Assembly (NCBI RefSeq): GCF_001590785.1
Contig: NZ_LTAO01000040.1
Coordinates: 773 to 64,772 of the forward strand
DNA length: 64,000 nucleotides
Direction: 5' to 3'
From: Alkalihalobacillus trypoxylicola
Lineage (GTDB): Bacteria > Bacillota > Bacilli > Bacillales > Bacillaceae_D
Part shown: piece after piece, positions 26,766-36,097 of the stretch
Numbering within the stretch: position 1 is the stretch's first letter
Layout of the letters: every line of letters begins with the position of its first letter
Notes under the pieces: generated by a model
Database searches by the model: none
What the model was told of the DNA's origin: nothing
Seen by the model: the letters and a program-made list of their open reading frames with translations, nothing else
Position numbers and translations under genes: made by a program

Positions 26766-27362
26766 TTGAAGCATGTATATAAGAAAGGAAATAGTCAAAA
26801 AACACTCATAACACTTCATGGAACGGGAGGGAATGAGCATGATTTAATTCCAATAGCAGAAATGATTGACCCTTCAGCAAATGTATTAGGTATCAGGGGT
26901 AATGTATTAGAAAATGGAATGCCACGCTTTTTTAGACGTTTAAGTGAAGGGGTATTTGATGAAGAGGATTTAGTGATACGAACAAAAGAACTTTATCAAT
27001 TCATTAAACAAGCTTCTGTTGATTATCAATTCAAATTAGAGAATTCAGTCGTAATCGGTTATTCGAATGGAGCTAATATTGCTGCAAGTATTCTTTATCA
27101 TTATAATGATAGTTTTCAAAGAGCTATTCTTTTTCATGCAATGGTTCCGTTAAAAAATGTTGAGCTTCCTAATTTGAAAAACCATCACGTTTTTATGGGT
27201 GCAGGCGAGAATGATCCAATGATTCCTAAAAAGGAAACCGAAATCCTTCTAGCTGATTTAAAGCAGGCAAATGCTACAATAGAAACCTTCTGGACTACAA
27301 GTGGTCATCAATTAATAAGAGAAGAGGTTGACGCGGCCCAAAAATGGTATGAGCAATTTTAA
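26766..27362 (+). CDS. alpha/beta hydrolase, carboxylesterase/phospholipase type (MhqD/YodD-like)
   Basis: 198 residues from TTG 26766 behind GGAAGAGGG. Motifs of the dienelactone hydrolase/phospholipase group: LHGTGGNEHDL (oxyanion loop), the nucleophile elbow GYSNGAN with Ser at about residue 101, the acid Asp in GENDPMIP and the catalytic His in TSGHQL. It resembles MhqD of B. subtilis, which is induced by quinones; whether that regulon exists here is unknown, as no MhqR-type regulator is nearby. It is cytosolic, with no signal peptide. Confidence 0.88.
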   Translation: MKHVYKKGNSQKTLITLHGTGGNEHDLIPIAEMIDPSANVLGIRGNVLENGMPRFFRRLSEGVFDEEDLVIRTKELYQFIKQASVDYQFKLENSVVIGYSNGANIAASILYHYNDSFQRAILFHAMVPLKNVELPNLKNHHVFMGAGENDPMIPKKETEILLADLKQANATIETFWTTSGHQLIREEVDAAQKWYEQF

Positions 27363-27390
27363 AAAGACGTACATTCTTTTTAAGAGTTAA

Positions 27391-27900
27391 GTGAATTTCA
27401 TAATTGCTCTATAAGTGAACGAAACTGAACATCTATGATAAAAATGAACTGAATTTTTGTGAATTCTCTCGTTGATTGTAACGATAGGTAGTGACTCCCA
27501 AAGGATGAGCGCCGTTTGAAGATCCACTCTGACGACGCTCTGAGTCGTCGGAGTTAGCTGAAGACAAGCCCCTTGGGAAAGCATCTACCTAAAGTGAAAA
27601 TCAAAAAACCAAATCGCTCGGTTCTCATTAAAAGATAGAAATGATGAAAGTGGTTTAAGTGAACGAAGCCGACCTTTCATTATAAAAAATGTCTTGAATG
27701 TTTCCGAATTCACTTGTTGATTGTAACGATAGGTAGTGACTCCCAAAGGATGAGCGCCGTTTGAAGATCCACTCTGACGACGCTCTGAGTCGTCGGAGTT
27801 AGCTGAAGACAAGCAAGCCCTTGGGAAAGCATCTACCTAAAGTGAAAATCAAAAACCTAATCGCTTGGTTTTCATTATAAGATATGCATTATTCAGTTGA
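27391..27900 (+). repeat. family A structured repeat, two cores
   Basis: Cores lie at 27472-27604 and 27717-27852, each preceded by a left-arm-like segment (GTGAATTTCATAATTGCTCT at 27391; AAGTGAACGAAGCCGACC at 27658) and followed by a right-arm-like segment (CTCGGTTCTCATTAAAAGAT; CTTGGTTTTCATTATAAGAT). They may be two elements side by side or one with a duplicated core. Both cores carry paired changes that turn the ACTCTGAC stem into an 11-bp stem ACTCTGACGAC/GTCGTCGGAGT. The second core has a four-base duplication (CAAGCAAGCC), which would break any reading frame. Confidence 0.88.
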
Positions 27901-27970
27901 TGGAAGATTTCAAAATACAATACTTTGAAACTTTTAGCATGAATGTGAATAATGACATTCCTTTAAAATA

Positions 27971-28003
27971 GACGAGTCCAATCAAAAAAAGGGCTCGTTT
28001 TTT
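27971..28003 (+). terminator. terminator upstream of pbpC
   Basis: GACGAGTCC pairs with GGGCTCGTTTTTT (one G-U) around an A-rich loop, with a T run at the end. It should stop readthrough from the hydrolase gene and repeat region. Confidence 0.8.
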
Positions 28004-28135
28004 CTATGTACATTAAGGTACTTTTAAAGATAGTTGCAAAAAAAATCTTTAGAAACATCTAGTATAAATATGGTAAAATAAGCATGAGATAAACTGGATT
28101 GAAATGCAACAGAAGGAAGGAAGTGGAATGTCAAA

Positions 28136-30148
28136 ATGAAAGGACGTTATGTTTCTTTTATTTTGCTACTTTTATTTTTATGTACAGCTTGCAATGAAGT
28201 AAGTGATCCTGAAAGCGTAGCAAAAGAAATCGAAAATGCCTACAAAGAAATGAATTATGATCATTTTTACACTTATCTAAAACAACAAGATTCTGGTGTA
28301 GATTCTGAAGAATCGTTTATACAGTGGTTTCACGATGTGGATGAATCTGTTCAAATTTTATCAAGAAACTTAGAATTAACTCAAATAGAAGAAGAGGAAA
28401 CAGAAGAAAATCAGGTATACTACGAGGCAAATGTTGAAATCGAAACGGTTTTAGGTACACTTTCTAATCGTTTTCGAGTTTCATTTCAACAGATAGAACA
28501 AAATGAAGAAAATAATTGGAAAATGAGCTGGGATACGGCCTTTGTATTACCTCAAATTGAAAACGGTGAGTCGGCTGTTTTGCGGGTAGAACACCCGAAA
28601 AGAGGAGAGATTTTCGATCGTAACCAGCATCCTTTAGCGATAAATGGTGAATTGCTTGAGGTGGCAATCGTTCCTGAACGGATGGAAGGAAAAGAAACAG
28701 AGCAAATAGAATTTTTAGCAGATTTAATCTCAGTAAGCAAAGAATACATAGAGGAAAAGCTGAATCAGGAATGGGTTAAAAGAGATCCAACACAAATCGT
28801 TCCGATTAAAGCGATGAAAAAAGACCCTGCTTTAATGGAAGCTCTCGAAGGGTCAAGAGATTCTGGACCAACCTATCGTTTAATTGAAGGACGTGAATAT
28901 CCTCTCGCAGAAAAAGCTGCACATCTAACAGGGTATATTGGGCCAATTACAGAAGAAGAATTAAACGAAAATGATGGATACACAGCATCATCCTACATTG
29001 GTAAAACAGGATTAGAATATCTTTATGAGGGTCGTCTAAAAGGTGAACCGGGCGGATCGATCATCATCATAGGGCAGGACGGAACAGAGAAGGGCATTCT
29101 TATTGAAGAAAATCCACTCGACGGTGAAGACATGGTGATTTCTATTGACCATGAGTTACAGCGTGCGGCTTTTCAACAATTGGAGGGAGAAAGCGGAACC
29201 AATGTTATGATGGACCCTTCAAATGGACAAATTTTAGCATTAGTAAACGCACCAGCTTATGATCCAAATGATTTTATTGTAGGTTTTACAGGTGATGAAT
29301 ATAAAAAATTAGAGGAAAATGAAGGACGTCCTCTCTTAAATCGGTTTTCACAAACATTTGTGCCGGGTTCAACGACAAAACCAATTATAGCAGCTATTGC
29401 ATTAGAAAATGGTTGGGATTATTTAGAAAAGATAAATGTTCCAGAAAACAATCGATGGCAATTGAATGAATCTTGGGGAAATCACTATATTACAAGAGTA
29501 TCAGGAATTCCACTAACCTCACTTAATTTGAATGAAGCGATGATGTATTCAGATAATATATATTTTGCCAAAATGGCTTTAGAGATAGGTAGTTCCTCTC
29601 TTATTGAAGGATTGAACGACTTTGGCTTTAATGACACGCTCGCATTTGATTACCCATTAAGAAAATCGACAATTAGTTCAGATGAAGAGTTAACAGAAGT
29701 GCTTCTAGCTGATACTGGATATGGACAGGGAGAACTACTCGTCAACCCTATTCATTTAGCTGCGATGTTTACGGTTTTTATTCATGAAGGTGCGATGGTT
29801 AATCCTACTTTTTCTTTAGATGATGAAGATCATACCTATTATAATGAAACGATTATCTCACCTGAAACAGCCGAAACCGTTTGGCAATCTTTAAAAGAAG
29901 TGATTGAAAACTCTAATGGAACAGGGCACAATGCTCGCATAGATGGAATCGGATTAGCAGGTAAAACAGGAACAGCAGAGCATAAAAGTTCTCAAGAAGA
30001 ATCCGGTAAAGAAACGGGCTGGTTTATTGCGATGTCAGACTCAAATCCTTCCGTTATTAATTTAATGATGATTGAAGGAATTGAAGACAAAGGTGGTAGT
30101 CAATATGTCGTGAATAAAGTAAGAAACTTATTGCTTGAAATAGAATAA
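28136..30148 (+). CDS. pbpC: class B penicillin-binding protein, lipoprotein with NTF2-like domain (PBP3 type)
   Basis: 670 residues. The N-terminus ends a hydrophobic signal at LLFLCTACNE, a lipobox. The NTF2-like MecA-N domain covers about residues 25-145, then the dimerisation/linker region (HPKRGEIFDRNQHPLA, YIGKTGLEYLYEGRL). The transpeptidase domain has the active-site S412-T-T-K in VPGSTTKP, SDN at about 472 and KTGTAE at about 610. Length and order match B. subtilis PbpC (PBP3), the relative of staphylococcal PBP2a, known for low beta-lactam affinity. It crosslinks peptidoglycan outside the membrane. It is monocistronic and lies directly upstream of the large ABC/MoxR operon. Confidence 0.95.
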   Translation: MKGRYVSFILLLLFLCTACNEVSDPESVAKEIENAYKEMNYDHFYTYLKQQDSGVDSEESFIQWFHDVDESVQILSRNLELTQIEEEETEENQVYYEANVEIETVLGTLSNRFRVSFQQIEQNEENNWKMSWDTAFVLPQIENGESAVLRVEHPKRGEIFDRNQHPLAINGELLEVAIVPERMEGKETEQIEFLADLISVSKEYIEEKLNQEWVKRDPTQIVPIKAMKKDPALMEALEGSRDSGPTYRLIEGREYPLAEKAAHLTGYIGPITEEELNENDGYTASSYIGKTGLEYLYEGRLKGEPGGSIIIIGQDGTEKGILIEENPLDGEDMVISIDHELQRAAFQQLEGESGTNVMMDPSNGQILALVNAPAYDPNDFIVGFTGDEYKKLEENEGRPLLNRFSQTFVPGSTTKPIIAAIALENGWDYLEKINVPENNRWQLNESWGNHYITRVSGIPLTSLNLNEAMMYSDNIYFAKMALEIGSSSLIEGLNDFGFNDTLAFDYPLRKSTISSDEELTEVLLADTGYGQGELLVNPIHLAAMFTVFIHEGAMVNPTFSLDDEDHTYYNETIISPETAETVWQSLKEVIENSNGTGHNARIDGIGLAGKTGTAEHKSSQEESGKETGWFIAMSDSNPSVINLMMIEGIEDKGGSQYVVNKVRNLLLEIE

Positions 30149-30160
30149 ACCAACCATTTT

Positions 30161-30193
30161 GAAAAGAGTCTGAACTTTTTATGACTCTTTTTC
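30161..30193 (+). terminator. terminator after pbpC
   Basis: AAAAGAGTC pairs with GACTCTTTTT across an 11-base loop, followed by a T-rich tail. Confidence 0.85.
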
Positions 30194-30333
30194 ATTTTTT
30201 TTGAATTTTTTTTAAAAAAGTGAAGAGTTTTTTTATTTTCATACGTCTAATAAATGAGAGTAGAAAAAAGGAGTTCATTTTTAGTGGCTAACTTTTAGTT
30301 AATCACCAACAAAGGGATAGGAGAGGATTGTCG

Positions 30334-32694
30334 TTGCAAAATAAACCAAAATGGGCAGTATGTATTTTAGTGTTGTTTTTCTTATTTGTATTATTTATAC
30401 CTATAACGTTTGCGCATGCCCAAGAAGAAAGATTACATATAGAAGTTAAATCGGGGTTTGATGGGAAAATAAATGAATTGAAGGGCTTTCCTCTACAATT
30501 GAGTGTAAAAAATCTTGGAGAGGATATTTCTGGTGAAATTGGGATTCATATTTCGCCCAGCTATTCTTCAAATGGTTATCTATTAATACCAATGGATTTA
30601 TTAGAAGGTGAAGAAAAGTCTATTACGGTAAGTGTTCCTGGGAATCAGTATTATTCAAGTGGTGGGAATGCTCAGCAATTATTTTTCTTTGAATCTGGTT
30701 ATGAAAATGGTAGAAGCGTTTCTTTTTCAGGAGACAAGACGATAAGAGGATCTTATATTGGCTATGAAAAAACCGTCGTGGGACTTCTTTCTAATGATCC
30801 TGATACATTAAATTCTGTTAAAAATACGAAGGGATCACTTGAGCTAGAATTTGTCAATGTGGATCCAAATATGATACCAGATGATTTTCTAGGCTTAACC
30901 GTTTTAGATTATTTACTTGTCGATCAATTTGCCTTAACGGAATTAACTGAACCACAAATGAATGCATTAACTAATTGGGTTAAATTTGGAGGAACCATTA
31001 TTTTCGGTGGCGAACCAGGTGTGGCCCAAAAAGCAGGTTCTTTTAGAGATTTACTCCCAATGTCATCTATGATAACAACGATTAATGTAGCGGCTCAAAA
31101 TTTTGAATCTATTGATGAATTTGAAAATGTAGAATTCCCTGCGGCTACTTTTCCTTTATATATTGGTGAATTAAATGATGGAGCATCTACTGTCTTAGAT
31201 TTAAAGAATGAAGAGGTTTTAGTTGCATCCAATAAATATGGAACAGGTACTATCAGTCAGCTTTCCTTTTCGCCAAGCAGCTCTATCTTTAACGATTGGG
31301 AAGGACATCCTATTCTTTGGGAAAAAATAATCAACTTAACTCAACAATATCAAGAGTTCTCTTATATGTATGATCAAATGGATAACCTACGAACTGTGAA
31401 TGATTTATTTGATTCTGCAATCATTCCTTTTGGATGGATGTTACTCATTTTTAGTTTATATATTTTAGTTATTTTCCCTTTATTATTTTTCCTTTTAAAA
31501 AGATTCGATAAACGAGAACACGCATGGTGGATCATTCCATCGATTTCCATTATCGTCTCAGTTGGATTGTTTTTATATGGAGGGAAAGACCGTCTAGTAG
31601 ATCCGCAAATGAATGAGTTATCGGTCGTTAAACTAGAGCCGAATGGGGAACAACATGGAATAGCAAGTTATTCATTTTTATCAAACAAAGGTGGAGATTA
31701 TGAATTAATCGTTCCAAACCAACACTTCTCAGCTATTCCTTTTAATGATCTCTTTATCAACGGCAATGATGTTGCACCTAATGTGGGGGTTTATAAACAA
31801 TCAGGGCTACAAAAGGTTTTGTTTAAGGATGTAGAATATTGGTCGGTTCGAAATGTAACAGGACCTTTATATAATCAAAGTGATATGAGCTTGAGCTATG
31901 AGTTATCAATGACTGATCAAAAGGTAACTGGAACGATTACAAATGAAACGGGAAAAGAAATTGAAAGCTTACTGTTGTTAACAGGTCAAGAAGAAATTGA
32001 ATTAGGTTCATGGAGTGTCGACGAAAGTAAGGACGTATCTTTTGACGTGAATTCATCCCTGCTTTTATCTCCTATGTACAGCTATAATTGGAATTATTCT
32101 AATGATATAGATGAGCAAAAGTTTAACCAGGCAAAAGAAACAGCTCACAATTTCAATCTATTTGATCCTCAATCGCCATCGTTAGTTGCCATTACGAAAG
32201 ATTCACTCTATGAAGATGTGACATTAAATGGTCAAAGCAATTTAACAAAAACTTATAATATGATGGTACAGCCTATTAAAATACAAGTTGACATGGGCGA
32301 AACTTTTGAATTCAAATCGACAGATCTTCTCCCACACGTATATATGCTTGAAGGGGATGGATATTTAGATACGTTCCCTATTTATGAAAGTCAACCAGAA
32401 TTTTATGCGGGAGCAGGAAGATACTCAATCGATTATTATGTACCCGTTGATACGATTCCTGTAAATGCTATTCAAGAATTTGAATTTACGATGCTACCAC
32501 CTCAAGTAGAAACGGAAATTTACAACTTTACAGAAAATCAGTATGAAATTGTAGATAATGGGCTTTTATTGAACAATCCAACAGATTATATTAATGAAAT
32601 GGGAATGTTAAAAATAGCCATTACAAAGGCTGAAACACCAGACAGAGTGACACTCCCTCAAATTACCTTCAAGGGAGTGGTTGAAAATGATTAG
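30334..32694 (+). CDS. large exported membrane protein, first gene of the ABC/MoxR/vWA operon
   Basis: About 786 residues from TTG 30334, seven bases after GGAGAGG. The signal helix (WAVCILVLFFLFVLFIPITFAHA) leads into a beta-rich external region and a GATase1-like segment at about residues 150-235 (TVVGLLSNDP, LDYLLVDQF, LTNWVKFGGTIIFGG). Two membrane helices follow at about 362-388 and 398-418, so the last 365 residues should again be outside. No protease or hydrolase motif is visible. The stop overlaps the start of the ABC ATPase gene by eight bases, so the protein is probably the surface part of that transporter. The family has no name I recognise. Confidence 0.88.
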   Translation: MQNKPKWAVCILVLFFLFVLFIPITFAHAQEERLHIEVKSGFDGKINELKGFPLQLSVKNLGEDISGEIGIHISPSYSSNGYLLIPMDLLEGEEKSITVSVPGNQYYSSGGNAQQLFFFESGYENGRSVSFSGDKTIRGSYIGYEKTVVGLLSNDPDTLNSVKNTKGSLELEFVNVDPNMIPDDFLGLTVLDYLLVDQFALTELTEPQMNALTNWVKFGGTIIFGGEPGVAQKAGSFRDLLPMSSMITTINVAAQNFESIDEFENVEFPAATFPLYIGELNDGASTVLDLKNEEVLVASNKYGTGTISQLSFSPSSSIFNDWEGHPILWEKIINLTQQYQEFSYMYDQMDNLRTVNDLFDSAIIPFGWMLLIFSLYILVIFPLLFFLLKRFDKREHAWWIIPSISIIVSVGLFLYGGKDRLVDPQMNELSVVKLEPNGEQHGIASYSFLSNKGGDYELIVPNQHFSAIPFNDLFINGNDVAPNVGVYKQSGLQKVLFKDVEYWSVRNVTGPLYNQSDMSLSYELSMTDQKVTGTITNETGKEIESLLLLTGQEEIELGSWSVDESKDVSFDVNSSLLLSPMYSYNWNYSNDIDEQKFNQAKETAHNFNLFDPQSPSLVAITKDSLYEDVTLNGQSNLTKTYNMMVQPIKIQVDMGETFEFKSTDLLPHVYMLEGDGYLDTFPIYESQPEFYAGAGRYSIDYYVPVDTIPVNAIQEFEFTMLPPQVETEIYNFTENQYEIVDNGLLLNNPTDYINEMGMLKIAITKAETPDRVTLPQITFKGVVEND

Positions 32695-33619
32695 GACTGA
32701 ACAATTAACGAAGAAATATGGCTCATTTACAGCACTCGATGAATTAACTTTAACGATTGAAGAAGGAACGGTGTTTGGGTTTGTCGGTCAAAATGGAGCA
32801 GGTAAATCGACAACCTTTCAGATATTAGCTACTTTAATGTCTCCGACCTATGGTACAGCTTATATTGATGGAATTGATGTTTGTAAGGAGCCAGCAAAAG
32901 TGAGGGAAAAAATTGGTTACATGCCTGACTTTTTTGGCGTATACGACCAATTTAGAGCCGTTGAATACTTAGACTTTTATGGAGCAAGTTATGGTTTGAC
33001 TGTAGATGAACGAAAAAAAATCATTCCACAACTACTAGATCTTGTTAATCTTTCACATAAAAGTGATTCCTATGTGGACCTTTTATCACGAGGAATGAAG
33101 CAACGTTTGTGTTTAGCTCGCTCTCTTATTCATGACCCTTCTGTTCTTATATTAGATGAGCCTGCGTCTGGATTAGACCCAAGAGCTAGAATTGAAATGC
33201 GTGGTATTTTAAGAGAATTAAAGGCGATGGGAAAAACGATTATTATCTCCTCTCATATTCTCCCAGAACTAGCGGAGATGTGTGATGAAATTGGTGTAAT
33301 CGACCAGGGGAAGCTTGTCGCCAAAGGCTCTGTTACAGATATACAAAAGCAATTAGAGCAACAAAAGCTTATTCAAGTAAAGGTTCAAAAAAATATCGAT
33401 CAAACGATGATGTTTTTCGAAGATCAATCGCATGTTATTAATTTAAATCAATTAAATGAAACCGATTTTGAATTTATATTTACTGGTGATGATGCCTCAC
33501 AAATTCAATTGTTACAGCAGGCTATAGCAGCAAACATCCCGCTTTTAAGCTTCCACCTAGTAGAGACAAATATTGAAGATGTCTTTATGGAGATTACGAA
33601 AGGAGTGGAAGAAGAATGA
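32687..33619 (+). CDS. ABC transporter ATPase, ABC-2 type
   Basis: 310 residues from ATG 32687, inside the end of the preceding gene and behind AAGGGAG. Walker A is GQNGAGKST, the signature is LLSRGMKQRLCLARSL, and Walker B is VLILDEPASGLDP with the switch His in IISSHIL. The last 80 residues form the extra C-terminal domain typical of CcmA/NatA-like ABC-2 exporters (VETNIEDVFMEIT). It powers export or another mechanical step by the permease encoded next, with which it overlaps by four bases (ATGA). Cytosolic face of the membrane. Confidence 0.95.
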   Translation: MIRTEQLTKKYGSFTALDELTLTIEEGTVFGFVGQNGAGKSTTFQILATLMSPTYGTAYIDGIDVCKEPAKVREKIGYMPDFFGVYDQFRAVEYLDFYGASYGLTVDERKKIIPQLLDLVNLSHKSDSYVDLLSRGMKQRLCLARSLIHDPSVLILDEPASGLDPRARIEMRGILRELKAMGKTIIISSHILPELAEMCDEIGVIDQGKLVAKGSVTDIQKQLEQQKLIQVKVQKNIDQTMMFFEDQSHVINLNQLNETDFEFIFTGDDASQIQLLQQAIAANIPLLSFHLVETNIEDVFMEITKGVEEE

Positions 33620-34464
33620 AATCCTGGTTCATTAATCCTGTACTCAATAAAGAAATTAAATTACGCTTTCGTTCGGTTAAAAATTATGTAGGGGTTGCTT
33701 GTTATTTAGCCTTTTTAGCTTTAATTTCGTTTGGTTTTATTGGCTTACAAATGAGCTATGATGATTTAGGTGTATTTAGACCAGCAGAAAGTCAAATGAT
33801 GTTTTTATATTTAAGTATGTTCCAGCTTGCCTTAGTAATTTTTATAACTCCGGGATTAACAGCTGGTGTCATTAGTAGTGAAAGAGAAAGACAAACTCTG
33901 CCAATCTTATTAACAACCGCTCAAACATCAACAACGATTGTTTTAAGTAAGCTTTTTTCATCCATATCCTATTTATTTTTAATTGTCTTTTCAAGCATCC
34001 CTATTTACATTATTGTTTTCTTATTTGGGGGCATATCACCGCAAAATATAATCTACAGCTTTGCTCTTTATATTTTTACGATGTTTGTTATAGGAGCAAT
34101 AGGTGTGATGGTATCGACTCTGATGAGAAAGACAATCATGGCTATGGTGACTACTTATAGTATCGCGTTTTTCTTAACAGGAGGCATCGCGGTTTTTACC
34201 GTTATATTGACAAGTTTTAGTTATGAATTTTCATCACAAGGACAAGATTTTATTTGGCCGTTTTTGTTTGCTTCAGTAAATATTCCGGTGATGTTCTTTT
34301 CTGTATTCGAAAGTACTATTTTAGATGATCTTCAACAGTTATCTGGCTTTAATATTTCACCTTGGATCATCTTTTATAGTTTTTATAGTATCCTAACCGT
34401 TTTGTCTCTTTTCATTGCAGTAGTAAAATTAAGACCAAAAATGAAAACGAAAAAGACATCATAA
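33616..34464 (+). CDS. ABC-2 type permease
   Basis: 282 residues with six hydrophobic segments, as in the ABC-2 family: an N-terminal amphipathic stretch (NPVLNKEIKLRFRSVKNYV), a helix at about 28-48, then GLTAGVISSERERQTLPILLTTAQTSTTIVLSKL, which is the classical cytosolic signature loop between helices 2 and 3. It is coupled to the ATPase by a four-base overlap. The partner surface protein lies two genes upstream. The substrate is unknown. Confidence 0.92.
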   Translation: MKSWFINPVLNKEIKLRFRSVKNYVGVACYLAFLALISFGFIGLQMSYDDLGVFRPAESQMMFLYLSMFQLALVIFITPGLTAGVISSERERQTLPILLTTAQTSTTIVLSKLFSSISYLFLIVFSSIPIYIIVFLFGGISPQNIIYSFALYIFTMFVIGAIGVMVSTLMRKTIMAMVTTYSIAFFLTGGIAVFTVILTSFSYEFSSQGQDFIWPFLFASVNIPVMFFSVFESTILDDLQQLSGFNISPWIIFYSFYSILTVLSLFIAVVKLRPKMKTKKTS

Positions 34465-34501
34465 GTAAAATAAAGAAAGTTTATAGAAGGAGAGGAACGT
34501 A

Positions 34502-36082
34502 ATGTCAACTGAGAATTCGTTCATTGATTTATTAAAAAAGGTGAAAACGAAGCTGTTCAAGCACTTTATCCTTCAAACAGTAGGTTTTGCTTTTTTCTGC
34601 TGTTTAACGGTTATTTTGTTTTTTACCTTACTTCAACGTTTTCTAACGATATCGACTCCTCTCGTTTGGTTGGTTTCTTTAAGCCTAGTTACTATAGGAA
34701 TCACTTTTTTCATTCGTTGGAAAAACAATCCTACTCTAAAAGATGCTGCTGCTCACTTTGATAACGTAGTAGGAGAAGATAGAGTCAAGACAGCATTGAA
34801 TTATCAAGAAGACGAGCATTGGATAGCTGTTAGCCAAAGAAGAGAAACCGTTCAAAAAATGAAGAAGAATTTCACTGAGGTCATGCAATTAAAAAAAATC
34901 AAGGTTCATAAAGGAAAGCTTGCTCTTTCGTTCATTTTTGTAAGTATTGTCGCTCTTTCTCACTTATTTCCTAGTGAATCGATGTTAATCGCTCAAAATA
35001 TGAATGTGCAAAAAGAGTTAAACAAAAAAACATTAGAGGAACTTGAGGAAAAGGTTGAAGAAGAGGAATTAGAAGAAATAAAAGAGGAACTTCTTGAGAA
35101 AGAAAATATGAAGTTAGATGATCATCAAAGTAGTGAAGAATTCCTTAAAGATTTAATGAGTATGGAAAAAGAGCTTGCTCTCGAATCAGGAAACATAGAG
35201 GAAATAGTTGATGAATATGAAGAAAAAATGACGAAGAGTGATTCTGATATGTTTTCTGAAGCCCTTGAGTTTGTTTCACAGCAGGATGTAGAAGGTTTAG
35301 AGAGCTGGTTAGATTCATTAGAAGCCAACGCTTTGAATGAGCTAGTGAAGGAATGGAATGAATTAGAAAGTGAGCAATTAAGTGAACAGGAGTTAGCCGA
35401 ACTTTTAGAAGCCTTTCAAGAGGAAATGAATGAGCTGCTTGCAAACATGGATCAATTGGCAAAGATGAAAAGCATGCAACAAATGCTCCAGCAGTTGGCA
35501 AGTAATCATCAACTATCGATGCTTGCGGCAGGGATAAGTAGCCAGCAAGCACTAACCTATGATTCTCAAAATTCAAATTCAAGCTCAGCTTCCACATCAA
35601 ATGGGTCTAATCAAGGACAAAGCTCTGGCTCCAATTCAACTTCGGGCTCACAAGATAATAAAAGCAATAATGCTGATAGTAATAGTGAGCAATCTGATGG
35701 GAACCAATCCTCAAATGATGGAGAAGGCTCTGGAAATAGTTCCAATAGCGGCTCAGGAAACGGTACTGGTTCAGGTTCAGGAAATGGAAGTGGCTCAGGT
35801 AGCGGAAGTGGAAATGGGGCTGGTTTAGGTTTAGGCTCAAGAGAATTAGCGATACCAGAACGGTTAGAAGGTCAAACAAATATAGAAGAGGATTATGCGG
35901 AGCTTGGTGAAGGAGAAAGCACTATACAGCAATCAGAATCTCCAGCATTAAAAGGTAATATTAGACCATACGAAGAGGTATTAGGGCAATATGAGAATTT
36001 ACTAAGACAAAATATCGATCGAAAACAGTTACCTTCTCACTTGGAAGGGATTATAGAAGGTTATTTTTCAGAGCTTAAATAA
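34502..36082 (+). CDS. membrane-anchored coiled-coil protein with Ser/Gly/Asn-rich linker, DUF4175-like
   Basis: 526 residues. Two adjacent N-terminal helices (about 22-45 and 50-68) and a third at about 139-157 anchor it. A very acidic coiled coil (EELEEKVEEEELEEIKEELLEKE) and more helices follow to about residue 350. Residues 355-445 are low complexity: Ser/Asn/Gln, then repeated Gly-Ser dipeptides. The last 70 residues are compact and ordered (RPYEEVLGQYENLLRQNIDRKQLPSHLEGIIEGYFSEL). The N-terminal arrangement recalls DUF4175 proteins that accompany MoxR/vWA clusters in other phyla; this is a resemblance only. The linker suggests a flexible tether for the C-terminal module. Confidence 0.87.
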   Translation: MSTENSFIDLLKKVKTKLFKHFILQTVGFAFFCCLTVILFFTLLQRFLTISTPLVWLVSLSLVTIGITFFIRWKNNPTLKDAAAHFDNVVGEDRVKTALNYQEDEHWIAVSQRRETVQKMKKNFTEVMQLKKIKVHKGKLALSFIFVSIVALSHLFPSESMLIAQNMNVQKELNKKTLEELEEKVEEEELEEIKEELLEKENMKLDDHQSSEEFLKDLMSMEKELALESGNIEEIVDEYEEKMTKSDSDMFSEALEFVSQQDVEGLESWLDSLEANALNELVKEWNELESEQLSEQELAELLEAFQEEMNELLANMDQLAKMKSMQQMLQQLASNHQLSMLAAGISSQQALTYDSQNSNSSSASTSNGSNQGQSSGSNSTSGSQDNKSNNADSNSEQSDGNQSSNDGEGSGNSSNSGSGNGTGSGSGNGSGSGSGSGNGAGLGLGSRELAIPERLEGQTNIEEDYAELGEGESTIQQSESPALKGNIRPYEEVLGQYENLLRQNIDRKQLPSHLEGIIEGYFSELK

Positions 36083-36097
36083 AAGGGGTTATGAGAT

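Noticed and set aside
35145-35879. Long alternative frames on both strands within the Ser/Gly/Asn-rich gene
   Set aside because: They are by-products of the repetitive codons in the linker, and the real frame is fixed by the operon and the conserved ends.
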